In this document: in pieces, positions 43,531-56,529 of the stretch
Position numbering within the stretch: the first letter of the stretch is position 1
Layout: every line of letters starts with the position of its first letter
Assembly (NCBI GenBank): GCA_034359265.1
Contig: CP136890.1
Location: 42,134,501-42,198,500, forward strand
From: Canna indica
Taxonomy: Eukaryota > Streptophyta > Magnoliopsida > Zingiberales > Cannaceae
Length of the DNA stretch: 64,000 nucleotides
Direction: 5' to 3'
The notes under the pieces: model-generated
What the model was told of the DNA's origin: nothing
What the model saw: the letters and a program-made list of their open reading frames with translations, nothing else
Database searches by the model: none
Position numbers and translations under genes: made by a program

Positions 43531-45871
43531 ATCTTCTCCTTCTTCTCTGATGTTGAATTCCTTAATATTGCTAAAGTAGATCGTTGTTTTCGGGATGGTT
43601 TGAATTTTTTAAATTGTTATTTCTGTTGTGTTTCATATTCCCATCCCAACAGCTCCAAGGGGAAGGTAATAGAATATGGAACTTAGAATACTTGAGGTGT
43701 GTCGTGTCTGTATTTATTTTAGGTGGAGGTGATGATGCTACCCGGCAATCCTGCTGGGATATTACTCAGAATGGGTCGAGGCTGATCCCGATGATAGCAG
43801 GCATCTAATGGCATATCCATCGTGATAAGGAACAATGTGGATGTCCTTGTTTGACTAGGTGAAGCCCCTGAGTGGTGTCGTTCAATCAAGTTCAAGTCTA
43901 GTCCAAGAGTGTGGCTGGGTGGAACCCCTCGGCGGAGCCATATGGTTCAGCTCTAGTTGGTTTGTGGGGCATTGCTGGGACTAGTCCGATCGAGCCCAAT
44001 AGTCCTAGTCCAGTCCGTAGCCCCCGAGCTTGGTCAGAGTCTGTAGGACTACGTGTCAAGCTCTGAGTGATGTCGGCTTTTGACCTCAGTCGATCACGTG
44101 GTGGGTACACAGTTTCTTATACGTCGCTTCGATATGCGGACCAGATGTGATGTCTGTGTGAGATTTTTCAAATGTTTGCCACCTATACGGTAGATATAGT
44201 TTGACATGAAAGCAATTTATGAGAAAAATCTTAGTAGGTGGTTTCCGAGGCGTCCGAGCGCCAACTGTGATTCTGCACGTGAAAGAATTGCCCATCGGAG
44301 AGGCAATTTTTGTATTGTCGAGCATGAAGTGGGAGGTTTCGAAGATCACCATCCCTCCGGGGTTTACTCTTACTTTGCTGGCGAAGAGTTCACCGTTCTC
44401 CATGGATTTGTACTATCGGGATTAAAGATAAAGGTAGGAGACGGGGTTATGGCCGTGAGTCTGAAACCACCGGGCTTACATCAAAGCCATCTCCTTGGTT
44501 CAAGCGTCGGGGGATGCGTCGCGCCGGCAGGAATCTTGTCTGTGGTTCTCAACTTGTTGTATCGAGGCTTTGAACTCCTTCTCTCCCTTTCAATCAACTC
44601 CCGGTTTGCGGGAAGTCCCCATTACCAGGACAGTATGTGGGGTTAAATCTTGGTAACGAGATTGCTAGTCGGAACGTCTACCAAGTTCCTTAAGGGGAAC
44701 ATCTTTTTAACTATCGTGCTTCCTGGGAGTTGTACCTTTATGGTTTTATTTTCCTTTGTATGATACCCTCCAAGGGTTTGTAAGTGTAAATATCCCTTTT
44801 TGGGGATTTTATGAATGAAACGGATGCTTCCTATATTCATCAATGTTGTGTTCTTTCCCGAGTTTGGTCGGCTCTTTGATTTGTTGAAGCTTCATTATCT
44901 GCGTGTCCTGGTTAGAATAATATCTAAATTTGGGATTACCTATTTGGTGTTTGTGAGTAAGGCATTGCGGCAAAAAATAATGCATGGTAGCCAACGAGCC
45001 AGGGTACTGGAATCGAGTCCTGGTCACACGAGAGCGCTTAGACCGAATGTAGTGGCTCTAGGGGCCAAAGACCGTGCTTGAGGGCTCCAACCGAGCTCGT
45101 CGGGGAACGTAAGGCAGTACCACGTTCAAGGATTCGAATAAGGGCTCTAAGTCCGAAAGTAGCGGCTCTGGGGGCCGAGAACCAGACTCGATGAAAACTG
45201 AATTCGCGAGAAGCGCGCTTGGGGTCGTATTGCTCATTTAGAGCTTGTCAAGATGAGCAAGAGGCTACATTTAGGGCCGTGGACTAGACTAGGTAAAAAT
45301 TGAGCTCACGAGAAGTGTGTTTGGGGTCGTGTTGCTCCTTTAGAGCTTGTTGGGCAGACGAGAAGCCACATTTAGGGGTGAGGACCACACTCAGTGAAAA
45401 TCATGCTTGCGAGAAGCGCGCTTGGGGTCATTGGGCTTTTATGGGATTTTTAGGATCCCTGGGTTGGTATTCAATGTTGAACTTTGAGAGCTCTATTGAC
45501 CAGGATATCATTCATCCTACGAGTTCAGGTTTGGCCAGTACCTGCATAATCAATTGCTCGGTACACACCTAAATGTGATGCCTTTGGAAATACGGCCTTA
45601 GTCTTCGGGCCGAGATGACCAGGGTGAAAGCGAACTTATCAAGCCTATGGGTGTGGGGGGAGGGGGACCTACAAAAGATACTCCAACGCTCAAGTTAGTG
45701 GGCTCCAAGGTGAAGGTAATAGAATATGGAACTTAGATTACCTGAGGCTTGTTGTGTCTGTATTTATTGCAGGTGGAGGTGATGACAATGTCCGTTAATC
45801 CCGTGGGGATATTGCTCAAAATGGGTTGAGACTAATCTCGGAGAAAGCGGGCATGTAATGGCGTATCCCTT
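43531..45871. other. unclassified repeat region with direct repeats and a minisatellite
   Basis: A segment GAAGGTAATAGAATATGG...GGTGGAGGTGATGA occurs at about 43660-43815 and again at 45711-45865, enclosing about 1.9 kb. Inside, 45130-45440 holds about three degenerate units of roughly 110 bp with GAGAAGCGCGCTTGGGGTC and AGAGCTTGT. Short plus-strand open frames near 44206-44646 show no recognisable domain. Possibly an unrecognised LTR-type element. Confidence 0.5.
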
Positions 45872-46646
45872 TGTAAGTTGAATGACCTACACTAGAGGAT
45901 GGGTGAATAGTATGTTCGCTAAACTTAAGCCAAAATTCAAATTTAATTATTTCTAAAACTACTTAGGGATATTATCAATTCAGGTCTAAATGCGGAAGCA
46001 AGTGAATAGCAATTAAGCAAGCACAAGTAATACCGATGCAAACACAAGTATCTATCTACTCTTTGATACCAGATGAGTTTATCAAGTTAGGTGAAATTAG
46101 TGCTTTAGCAAAAAGATAATCAAGGAAAGAACAATCTAATCACACTCAACCAAAGGCAATGCCAACAAGATAAATTTATAGTGGTTTGACCCCAATGCCT
46201 ACTCCACTACCTAAGCACCCTGCTTAGGATTTCCAACTCTAGTTTACTAGATTAAAGTATTTCCTTACAATGAGTTTCACCGGATTCTCTCCGCTCTCAC
46301 ACCGAAGGCACTTCCACACCCGAAAGTCTCCACCTTTATCACTCCCCAAATCTGGTATGATCGGCTAGGGTACGCCATGTACACCTAAGCCTAACACAAC
46401 TCAAACCACATACCCAACAACAACCTGAACAAACTATGACATTTCAAAAGAGAAAAAATAGACTTAAATTCCAAACCAATACATAGACTCAATGAAATAT
46501 AAATGTTCAAGTTATTTAAAGAAAGTTTAATAAATAAACCAAGATGCCTAAAAGAAAGAAAAATGCGGAAACAATAACCCGAGTCTACATGACTCAACAA
46601 CTCAAAGAGAACTAAAAGGACGCAGGTATCCCCTCGACCACGACAT

Positions 46647-48112
46647 TATTGGCTTTAGGTTTTCAACCTTAGCCTTAATCTCGGTTTTGATGATTTTGAT
46701 GATAACAAACATGGGACTAATGACTTCATTAAGAATATCTTCAAGTCTCATATCAGTAGCGTTCGATGTCCTCGATCGAAAGAATCGGAGAAATCAGAAA
46801 TCGAAAGGACATACATCATCGCGCTCGGGTTCATCGCGGAAACTTCTCGAAGAGCGATGCATGCACCAAAGACGTATTGGACGGGCTCAAAGATCACTTG
46901 AAAGCTCTCCAAGTTGATGGTCGTTGAAAGCCGGAACCCAAAAATGAAGCGCGGAAGAAATAGGCTGAAGAAATAAACTTCAGCCTAGGTTCGGTCGACC
47001 GGACGGTCGACCGATTGAAGGTAAAAAGTAGCAGAGCTATTTCGTTCGACCGGGTGGTCAACCGATGGAAGCCCAAAATGGGCAGTAGCTCGGGTGGTCG
47101 ACCGACCTACTAATACCTGAAGACGCAGATCGCGTCGGTCGACCGATGGGTCGACCGAAGATTGGGGTCGCGATTCTTGCATCTGGACTGTCGACCCATC
47201 GATCGACTGACCATAGAGTAAAGAGCAGCGGTCGAAGGACCGGTCGACAAGTCGATCGACCGACCTTTCGATCGGCGGCCTATAACGGATAGTTTTCTAT
47301 CCGTTGAACAGCTGTTTCTTCACGACGGTATAAATACACCTTCATATGCTTCATCTAATACTCTTCCTTGATTAATACAGATTTTTTTAGACATTAAAAG
47401 GAAGATTTGAGCCTTCCAAAAGATTGATTGAAGCGCACCCTGTTCTTCATCGAGTTCTTCTTCAAGCGTCGTCTGCTTCCTCAACTCGGGATTTAATTCA
47501 AGCTCAACGACTTGGCCGAGTTGGAGGTTTTAAGGCTTGAAAAGAGTAGATAATTTTGTTTTACTTAAAGCTCTTTTCCCTTGTAATTTTAGTTGTTATT
47601 TGAACTGTTTTTATTTGTGCGTGTGAAGACCAGGTGTTTGGTTTTGAGTGTATAAGTGGTTACCTGGTGTTAGGTGTAAAGCCACTTTTGTAAACTTAGT
47701 ATTTACTAGGATTAATTTTAGTTGTCCCTTAGGTTGAGGTGGGAAAGTGCTCTCGGTAGGAAGGCGGAATACTTTCGGGTGTGGAAGTGCCTTCGGTTGG
47801 AGAGCGGAGACTTTCCGGGGAAAAGTCCTCATTGTAAGGGAAACTTGATATAATCTAGTAAAACTTAGTTTGGAAATCCTAAGTGGGGTGCTTAGGTAGT
47901 GGAGTAGGCATTCGGGCCGACCACTATAATTACCTGTGCTTGCATTGTTTTAAATTGTGTGTGCTTAATTGTTTATATCGCTTCCGCATTTAAATCACAT
48001 AATTACATCTTGCCTAAACCAATCTAAGTAATCGATTAAAATTGGGATTTAGGCTAATTGTTATAGTAAACACACTATTCACCCCCCCTCTAATGTCTCT
48101 ATTTCACCAGCA
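46647..48112 (+). mobile_element. Sirevirus solo LTR
   Basis: TATTGGCTTTAGG (mutated TG) to CACCAGCA, 1466 bp, flanked by GACAT (46642-46646, 48113-48117). Contains a GGTCGACC palindrome array (46988-47275) and TATA box TATAAATAC near 47329. Related to but diverged from the Sirevirus A LTR. Confidence 0.88.
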
Positions 48113-48565
48113 GACATGTCACGAGACCCGCTGCCCTGCCGCCACCAGCTGCGCTACTGCATCCAGTACCTCTCTGATCTCGCTCAAGTGCTGAGAAACA
48201 ACAAAAATGAGGGGTAAGTCCAACTAGAACTTAGTGAGTAGATCAGTCCTCATTTCCACCACACCATCATCATGCAATCAATAATAATAAGGAAGCATAG
48301 TATAAGCAGTAGATGACAACATAACATAATATGCTTATCTACTACCCTGCGCATGATAACAACATCTACTACTGATAAATAATCATAATGCAATGACACA
48401 TCCACATGAATGATCACCGTCTCTTTGGGGCATATGTTCCCCTCACCGGCCGGGTTTTCAGACTATTTCTTTGGGGTAAATAATAAAGATGAGTTAAGGG
48501 CATACCTCAACCTCCACATCCTCATGTCATATATTACACACATGCATATGTATGTATAATATGAA

Positions 48566-49804
48566 GGGTCCGTTCATTTCGCATAATTTTAAGGTACAGC
48601 ACTCGACAACACAAGTTGTCCCATGTTCATTTAGGAAAATGTACCATGGACAGGATAAGAATGATGTCTCGGGATAGTACACCAGGCCCATTTTCCTGTT
48701 ACTCCAATTTGGAGTAACAAGGGCCTGTTACTTTGGTACAAGGTTGAAAATGACAACAATAGTCTTGTTCATATTTTCAATATATGTAATTTTTTTTCAA
48801 GAATGTCCAATTTTCCAAAAATGAATATATTTATATTGAAAGATAATATATTTCGATTAAAAGAGAGTATATTTATATACGACAACAATAGCCTTGTTCA
48901 TATTTTCAATATATGTAAAAAAATTTCGAGAATGTCTAATTTTCCAAAAATGAATATATTTATATTTAAAGATAATATATTTGGATTAAAAGAGAGTATA
49001 TTTTGATAAAAATGAGTATATATATATATAAAGAGAGTATATTTGAATCAAAAGAAAGTATATTTAGACTCAAAAAATTTTTTTGATAGAAATTGAGTAT
49101 ATATCTATATTTAGAGAAAGTATATTTGAACTCAAATATAGTATAATTTGGTAGAAACTGAGTATATATCCATGTTTAGATTAAATATTTGGATTAAAAG
49201 AGAGTATATTTTGATAGAAATTGAGTATGTATTTATATTTAGGAAGAGCATATTTGGATTAAAATATAATATATTCAAATGAGATATATCTCTATTTATC
49301 GAGAGTATATTTGGATCGAAAATTGATCTTTAGTCAAATAAAATATTATGATCATGTATACTTTCTATGCAGTCAGGTATACTCACTATATTAACATGTA
49401 TACTCAGTATGAGAGGCGGTGTGGCTGCGTCGTCGACGACGCGGGGGCCTCCATGTCGCAACATTTTAGTTAATTAATCTACTTGTGATATAATTGTAAT
49501 AAAGCATATTAATTAGATTTATAATCATTATGTTAATTAAAATGAATATTTTATTATAACAATATATAATATTGTCTAGTATGCTTTATATGATGAAATG
49601 AAAAAGAAATGGTATAAAGGGTATTTTCGTCAAATTGTCATATCTGTGTTGTGATAATACAAAGCGAACGCAAGATAGTACTAAATTTGATGTCTAGAAC
49701 CGTGCGAAACGAACATGGGACTATTTATTATGTTATCTTGTACAACCTTATACAGTACTGACTCGTCTGTTATGTACTAAACTGTTTGCGAAACGAATGG
49801 ACCC
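48566..49804. mobile_element. non-autonomous TIR DNA transposon
   Basis: Ends GGGTCCGTTCATTTCGCA and, inverted, GGGTCCATTCGTTTCGCA (two differences in 18), flanked by GAA (48563-48565, 49805-49807). A second inner inverted pair GTCCCATGTTC(A/G)TTT lies near 48630 and 49700. The interior 48780-49330 is a degenerate tandem repeat of roughly 50 bp containing AAAGAGAGTATATTT. No transposase ORF. A 3-bp TSD fits Harbinger or CACTA-type mechanisms; superfamily not settled. Confidence 0.72.
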
Positions 49805-50675
49805 GAAATGTACAATTCATAGTAAAAAGATACAACACATCCAATAACCTAGGAAAGGAGAATGAAAAGCATATATATATATAGCCCTAAAATAGGGTGT
49901 CACCACTTAACAATCCTACGCAATTTAAACCCGCCTTGGTGACCCTAGGCGAGTACCCTAGGGCCAGCCTACCTCCCTCACCCGAGTACCCTAAGGGCAA
50001 GGAGGGTTCGGCCCCCTTGGGTGTCCTTAGGGTCGGCCCATCTGAATGTCAAACTAGGATCCTAATGTCTCTAAGTGTCCTCAGGGTCCTAAATTTCCTA
50101 ATTGTGGGTCTCTACAATTATTATAATTATTAAAAATAACTCCACATACCCTAAAGTGTGTTCCTTAGATATAAAAATATATCTAGGACCCTAACATCTA
50201 ACCTTAATGTGGCCGGCCACCCTAGGGTTCCTAAAGAACCCTAAAGTGTGGGGCAGCATACTCTAAAACCCCCCCAAAACATCCTTCTTTCATCAAGACA
50301 CCAAACAAGCTTCAAGAATCCTCAACAACCATCAAGAAAACCAAAGAAATCATCAAGAATTCAAGAGGAAGAGGGGCGGCACAGCAAGGGTAGGGGTGGC
50401 CAAATCGCCCAAAAATTAATCCGACGAAATCACAACGACAACGAGAAAACCCTCAATCCGAATACTCAATCTGATACGACAAAATCGAACCAAAAATCGA
50501 TGAAAAACTCCATGATATAGGGGCGGCAGCATGGCTGATGAAAAGGGGAAAAAGAAAGGCTAATCCACTCACCTCTTTGGAGAAGACTGAAGGGAAGAAG
50601 ACGCTAATGATCTTCCTTCAATCGGCGCCGACGAACTCGCGTAATTCTGGCTCCGAATCAGCTCCTCCACCTCTG

Positions 50676-50680
<5 letters not shown>

Positions 50681-50714
<34 letters not shown>
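50681..50714. repeat. (CT)n microsatellite
   Basis: About 15 CT dinucleotides with a single interruption near the end, inside the gypsy solo LTR. Confidence 0.9.
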
Positions 50715-50715
<1 letters not shown>

Positions 50716-51884
50716 GGGTGGCGTGCGGCTAAACCTATAGCCATACGTCCCAATTAGCATTTAATGGGCCCCCATTGGCCCAAATTACCAAAACACCCCC
50801 ACTTACATGACTCAACTTCTAAAACCCATATCTAATTCGTTCTAGCTTCGATTCGAGTTTCGCTTGAACCTATAGACTCGTCTCGAGACCCTCTATCATA
50901 ATAGCATGCTAAATCAGAGAAATAAGGAAATTAAATTTTTCCTAATTTTTTCTATATTTAATGCTTACCTGGATTCACTCGGAAGATCTACGTGAATCCG
51001 CGCTAACTCGAGCCCACGGTCCCCTGCTTAAGGATAAAATATTATTATTAGGATTTTTGGGCATTACAACCTTCCTACCGAGAGCACTCTCACACCTCAA
51101 ACCTAAGGACAACACAATTAATCATAGTGAACTAAGTTTATACCTGATGGATTTACGCCTTAATACCAAGGCAACCACCAAACTCAAGATATACAACTAG
51201 ATCTTTACACACTTGATATAAAATTAAATAAACACTAAAAATACAAATAAATGAGAGCAATTAATAAACTATATAAACTTAGCTGTCAACCAAGAAGTCT
51301 TAGATCCTCTTGATGCCTCAATGATGAAACAATTGAAGGTTGAAGGCAAGATCAAGGGATTTTGTCTCCAAGCTAGGGTTTACACAAAGGATGGCTCAAT
51401 CAAGCTCAATAGTGATCAAAATATGTCTCAAGGAGTGTTGGGTGGTTTGGAAGGCAAGTTTGAGGTCTTATTTAGAGATCCCAAGGGTAGGAGCTCGGTT
51501 TCAAACAGGCTCAACGGGTAGAAATTCAAAATAGAGCTGTTGGGGGCATTCTAGGAATTCTGGAAAGTTTAACTAGTTGATTCTGGGAATACTTGCAGAG
51601 TACTAGTACTTTCCAGGCTATTCATGTCCTAGGGATATATGCATCATTATGAGGATTAATACAATCATTTCTAGACACCCTAAACCTAAACTTTATTCTT
51701 TTCGAAGAGTCCGAGCGTGTCGACCAACGTCCTTCGGATTCACCGATTTTTCGATATTTCCAATCGCAGACGTCGTGCACCAACCAACTTGGAATCTGAA
51801 AATATTTCTCCATGAAAACATTAGTTCCATGTTCGTTATCATCATAACCGAGATTAAGACCAAGGTTGAAAACCTTAGGCCAAG

Positions 51885-53779
51885 AATCTCCCCCTTTTTG
51901 ACGATGACAAATATCCTTAAGAAAATATATTCAATTAAGCATAAAGGATATCAACCATGGGATTTCTCCCCCTATCAACATGCATATCTATAAAGATAAT
52001 ATTTTCTTTCCTTTTACCTATATTTTTCTCCCCCTTCTGACATCACTCAAAAAGAGCAAGAAAAGTCAATCAAAAGTCAAAGTTGAAACTCTAAAAGATT
52101 TTTCAAAATGACAAAAATCTCAACTCAAGGGATGAAAACCAAATTTTGAATAAGAGACTAATTCGTGCATTATATCGTGAAATGATAAATGAAATCCAAA
52201 ACCAAAAATCATATAGTAACTTAAGTATCATTATTTTTAAGTATCGGTCAAAGAGTCAAAACTCACTTTAGAAATGATTTTTCTCATCAAATGAGTAGAA
52301 CGATACCACACGTGAATTCAAAATATCATACTTCAAGTCTCATTTGAAAATCTAATGAAATTTCAAAGTATCGAAAAAAGAGCAATTTGAGAAGAGTGAT
52401 ACTTTAGTGGCATTTTCGTAAATGAGTTAAATTTTTATAACATTTCTAGAAATCATTCAAACTTTCAAAATACCAAGATATTCTCATGTAAAGCATGTAT
52501 ATCAAGTTTGAAATGAAGATAATGTCATTTGATGAAAATATGAACTTAGCACGATTTCATTCAAAGTAGGCATGAAAATATGAAAATGGCCAAGTATCAA
52601 ATTTTTTCTATCTACTCATGTGTTTCTCTAACTTAGGCATCTAAACATCAAACATGAGTTAATGTAAGTATGTCAGTCAAGTTTGGGATGAAAATGAGGT
52701 TTCTAAGTCACTTTATTGATTTAGGTCAAAGTACACTTCAAGTTTACAAAAATCAAACTTTTAAATCCATGTAAAATCATAATCTTGGAGAAATTTTTTG
52801 AAATTATAACTAGACAAACTAGATTTTTCAAGGAATCTACATGTTTCAATAATCAGTCAAAAATCAGTTTTCTTTCATAAAATTCCTGAAAGTTTAGTGA
52901 TATTTTCATAAATTTTAGGTATTTTTTTCAAAAGTGATCATTTTTTATTCAAACTTTTTGGACACCGTTGAATTGAGATGCATGTGTCAAGTTTGAACTG
53001 AAAATGAATTCTCCAAGTTTATCTTTCAACTGATCTCGATTTCAACCAAAAACTCATTTTTCAAGATATCGCTCAAGTTATCAAAATCATTTTTAGAAAT
53101 GATTTTTCTCAAAGAATAGTGATAACGATATTATAAATGAGATCAAAATAGTATACACAAAGTTTCATTTGAAGTTTACGACAAAAATCAAAGTATCGAA
53201 AAGATTGATATTTCAAGAGGATGATACTTTGCATTTCTGAAATCCAAATTCAAAATTTCATTATAAATCATATTCTTGATGAAAATTTTTGAAATTTTTA
53301 CACAATAAACTAAATTTTTCAGCAAAAATGCAGCTTCAAGAATCATCTCAAAATCAGTTTTCTACATTTTTCTAAAATTTTCAATATTCATGTTCAGTTA
53401 TAATCAATGAGTTTGCCATACCAGTAGACATCAAAAAAATTTGAAATTTTGAGTAAATATTCATAAACCAATCAAGACTCCATAGATTCAAAAATCACTA
53501 AAAAATGTTGTCTACAATTTTATAAAAATGCTTGAGTGAAGGTATATCAAACTAGTATAATCAAGCTTATCGTCCTAACAAAGATCAAATATCATTTCAT
53601 CACTTTACTCATGAATTTCAAAATCTAAGCACATAGAAACCTAACATGAGTAATCTAAACATATTTCTCAAGTATGGATAGAAAATGAGATCTCTAAGTC
53701 AAAATAATGTTGACTTAGGTCAAACTTGTTTGAATGAGGTTTTCATGAAACCACCTCTATACCATTTTATCTATATTAT
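51885..53779 (-). repeat. Sirevirus C AT-rich 3' interior
   Basis: Polypurine tract at the LTR border (complement of CTCCCCCTTTTTGACG), then noncoding sequence homologous to 5339-7260. No ORF of interest. Confidence 0.68.
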
Positions 53780-56473
53780 TGTCACGCCCCAACACAGGGT
53801 CACGTGATTGGCCAGGGTATACGTGCCTATACCCCGCAGCCTAACTCATGCACATGCCAACACGTAAAAAGACAGGAGAAGAAATAACACTTTTTTATTA
53901 TAAAAGGTAAACAAAATAGATTTTATTATAAAGGTAAAATGTTTAGAAGAAAGTTCAAATGCGGAAATAAAAGAATCAAAGTTCAACAGTTCTTTTAACA
54001 AATAAAATCTGAATCAAAGACATGAATGTCCCCATGGGACTACAACTCCAAAACACCAAGTCACAAGTGCATGACAAAACTACTACAAACTCGACTACGA
54101 CCCCTTACCAGGACTGCTATGAGATCAATGTAGCTCCTTTGCCCTCTAGTCGCGCCAAGTGCTCCAGCCCACCTCACTAGTCAGGCTCTGCAAAACAAAA
54201 ACAAACGACAACGGGTGAGCTCAAAATAACTCGGTGAGTGGTTCTACCAACGCCCACGAGAAACCAAACACAAATATAAAGCATGGAGATGAAACATCTA
54301 TCTCAAGCAGGAAAAGTCACAAGGGTGTGACTAGCTAACAGACCATTTGGCCACACATGCACAAAGGCATCCAACACCCCAAACGGTGAAGAACAACAGG
54401 CCTAAGCCTACCATGCCCTAAGACAACAAAACATATTAGGATAATCGAGATTGGCCCATTCGAACTTATCCTAATATAAAGAAACTCGGGAGCAATCGTG
54501 ATTGGCCCCTCCGAACTTGCTCCATGAGACGCGAAGGAACAATCAGGATTCGTCCGTCGGAACTTGTCCCTTTAAGATATCACAGGAATAATCGGGATTT
54601 GCCCGTCCGAACTATTCGTTGAGAGAAACTCGAGAACAATCGGGATTTCTCCGTCCGAACTTGTTCCACGAGAAAACACAGAAACAATTGGGATTTGCCC
54701 ATCCGAACTTGTTCCAAAAAGATAACGTAGTAATAATCAGGGTTCGCCCACACGAACTTAATCCTTTAACCACAGGTTGGGAATTAGCCATCCAACCTCC
54801 CGGGCCAAGCCCGCAATCCGGCTCCTAACCGAGCTTCTTCGTCATTCATAAGATATGGCACAACATGACCTAAGTCAAGTGTCTCCTACGGGTTCCTAGG
54901 GATGTCTCTATTGGGAAAACTCCACAACACCAATGCCCGATCCCATATCCTAGACCCGTAATGTCATAAACCCATGAGGTTTTATTTCATCATAAACTTT
55001 ATTTGTTGGTTTATAACAGATTATGCAACCCCTTTTGTTTAATTTTAATTATGCAATTAAAATTATAATCACCAAGATTAGGGTTTTGTTTTAGCTTATT
55101 TTTGTGCCCGAAGCTAATGTATCTAACCCGAATCTAGTCTCCATAGTGTATCCTATATTTTCACACTATGTTTTCTTGTCAAAATGATAGGTTACATGAC
55201 TATATTCAGAAAACTATATGCATCACAATAAAGAATTCAAAAGCAGCACAGATTCATCATCTCAGCATGAAATTCCAGCAAGGTTGAATTTTCAGCATAT
55301 CATGGGAATAAATCCAAAATTTACAGAAATTAGATCCTTAATTATCATCAAAACAGAATACTAATCTTGATGTAAATTTCACAACATTCATATTTATTAA
55401 GCAAGGCTAACAAGCATCAACATCATCTTTAACAAGAATCAAGCAACATGATTTAGAACCCATTTCAAGAACACTCATGGCATCAATTTCAAGATCTTAC
55501 TTTATAAAACATGAGATCTATTCAAAAATCACAGATTCATTACAAGGCATTCTTTAACATATAGGATCCTAATTTGATAAGCAATTCAAGCATAGATTTC
55601 AAGAACACACTCGAACGTGTTGAGGGCACCCTTGTTCCTACCTTGGCCGAGCACCCCTAGGTTCATCCCAGGGCTGTTGATCCCCATACGGGGGGCGGGG
55701 AGTTTAGGGCCTCCTCAAGCTCGACAATCAAAAAGAAATGACGAGAATTCAAGAGATCGTCGGAAAATGGTTCACAAGAACACCCAATTCAAAAACAGTT
55801 CAAAGAAAACTCAAGTACGAGAAACACGGACAAAGGGGAGGGTAGACTCACTCAACTGAATAGGAAGAAGGATTAGAGGAGAATTCTCGATCGACGACCT
55901 TCAAATCTGGCTCCAAAAGGTGGCGGCTCGGCTTAGAGAAGGGGGAAAGGGGGCGGCTCGGCTCCACCCAAGCTGTCGGCTACAAGAAAGGGGAGGAGAG
56001 AGAGGGGAGGAAGGGCTCAGCTCAGGCGGCTGGGCTCCTTGGCTCGACAGCTGCAAGAGAGAGAGGGGGGGAGGGGCGGCTTGGCTCTGCTCGGCGGCTC
56101 CTCTGCTCACTCAATCGGCTGGTGTGGCTCCAATAGGGAGCTGCCAGCCCTAGGGGGAAGTTTTATAATCCCCTCCCACTTCCACCTAACCACATCGTAA
56201 CCCGCACTCTCCTAAACTCGGATCTGCAATCCGCTAACCCAAACTAACCCTAAGATAAAAATACAAGCATCAAACACATACACACTCATATGCAACATAG
56301 TCTAATAAATTAGCTTTAAAATTATAAATCATAATTCAACTTACCCGAGCTCGCAAGCTCGCACTGGACCATGAGTCGACTCGACTCGACCTCGAACTAG
56401 CCCTCTAGACTGACAAACATAAACAATAAAGGGACAATAAATAAAAATATCTAGGATATTACAATCGTCCCTC
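53780..56473 (-). repeat. gypsy copy 2 3' LTR
   Basis: Element-orientation TGTAATATCC to GGGGCGTGACA, 2694 bp. Holds the hairpin array (54438-54798) and GC-rich leader (55900-56150). Confidence 0.88.
54438..54798 (-). repeat. hairpin-unit array in gypsy copy 2 LTR
   Basis: Counterpart of 3395-3850 with about eight units. Arms again vary yet pair: AGGATAA/TTATCCT, GAGCAA/TTGCTC, GGAACAA/TTGTCCC, GGAATAA/CTATTC, AACAA/TTGTT and GGTTGG/CCAACC. Confidence 0.82.
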
Positions 56474-56529
56474 CTTAAAGAAAATTCATCCTTGAATTTT
56501 AGGAGGAAAAGAAACTTAGGACTCACCAG

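Larger units (their letters stand above)
46337..51068 (-). mobile_element. gypsy solo LTR with two nested insertions
   Basis: Element-orientation start TGTAATGCCC at 51068 and end GGGGAGTGATA at 46337, flanked by ACCTT (46332-46336 and 51069-51073). The end resembles the gypsy LTR end at 53780 (CACGCCCCAACA...CCTAACTCATG versus CACTCCCC...CCTAACACAAC) but the sequence is a different family. Net length about 2.0 kb after removing the Sirevirus LTR and TIR element. No internal coding remains, as expected after LTR-LTR recombination. Confidence 0.78.
45872..51884 (-). repeat. Sirevirus C 3' LTR, split by a gypsy solo LTR
   Basis: The two halves are 45872-46336 and 51074-51884. Their join (CACCCGAAAG...CTACCGAGAGCAC) matches the uninterrupted solo LTR at 47745-47790 on the other strand. 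Element-orientation start CTTGGCC at about 51884 (mutated TG). Confidence 0.75.
45872..53779 (-). mobile_element. Sirevirus-type copia element (copy C), 3' portion
   Basis: Minus-strand 3' LTR (45872-51884, with nested insertions) followed by AT-rich interior (51885-53779), interrupted at 53780 by gypsy element 2. Close relative of copy B over LTR start and interior. Confidence 0.75.

Noticed and set aside
44206..44646. Plus-strand frame of 146 codons
   Set aside because: No recognisable domain, overlapping frames on both strands of similar length, and location in an unclassified repeat. Not called as a gene.
1643..56473. The gypsy LTRs at 1643-4523 and 53780-56473 as a pair belonging to one element
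   Set aside because: They are in opposite orientation and each directly follows its own pol end, so they are 3' LTRs of two separate insertions.
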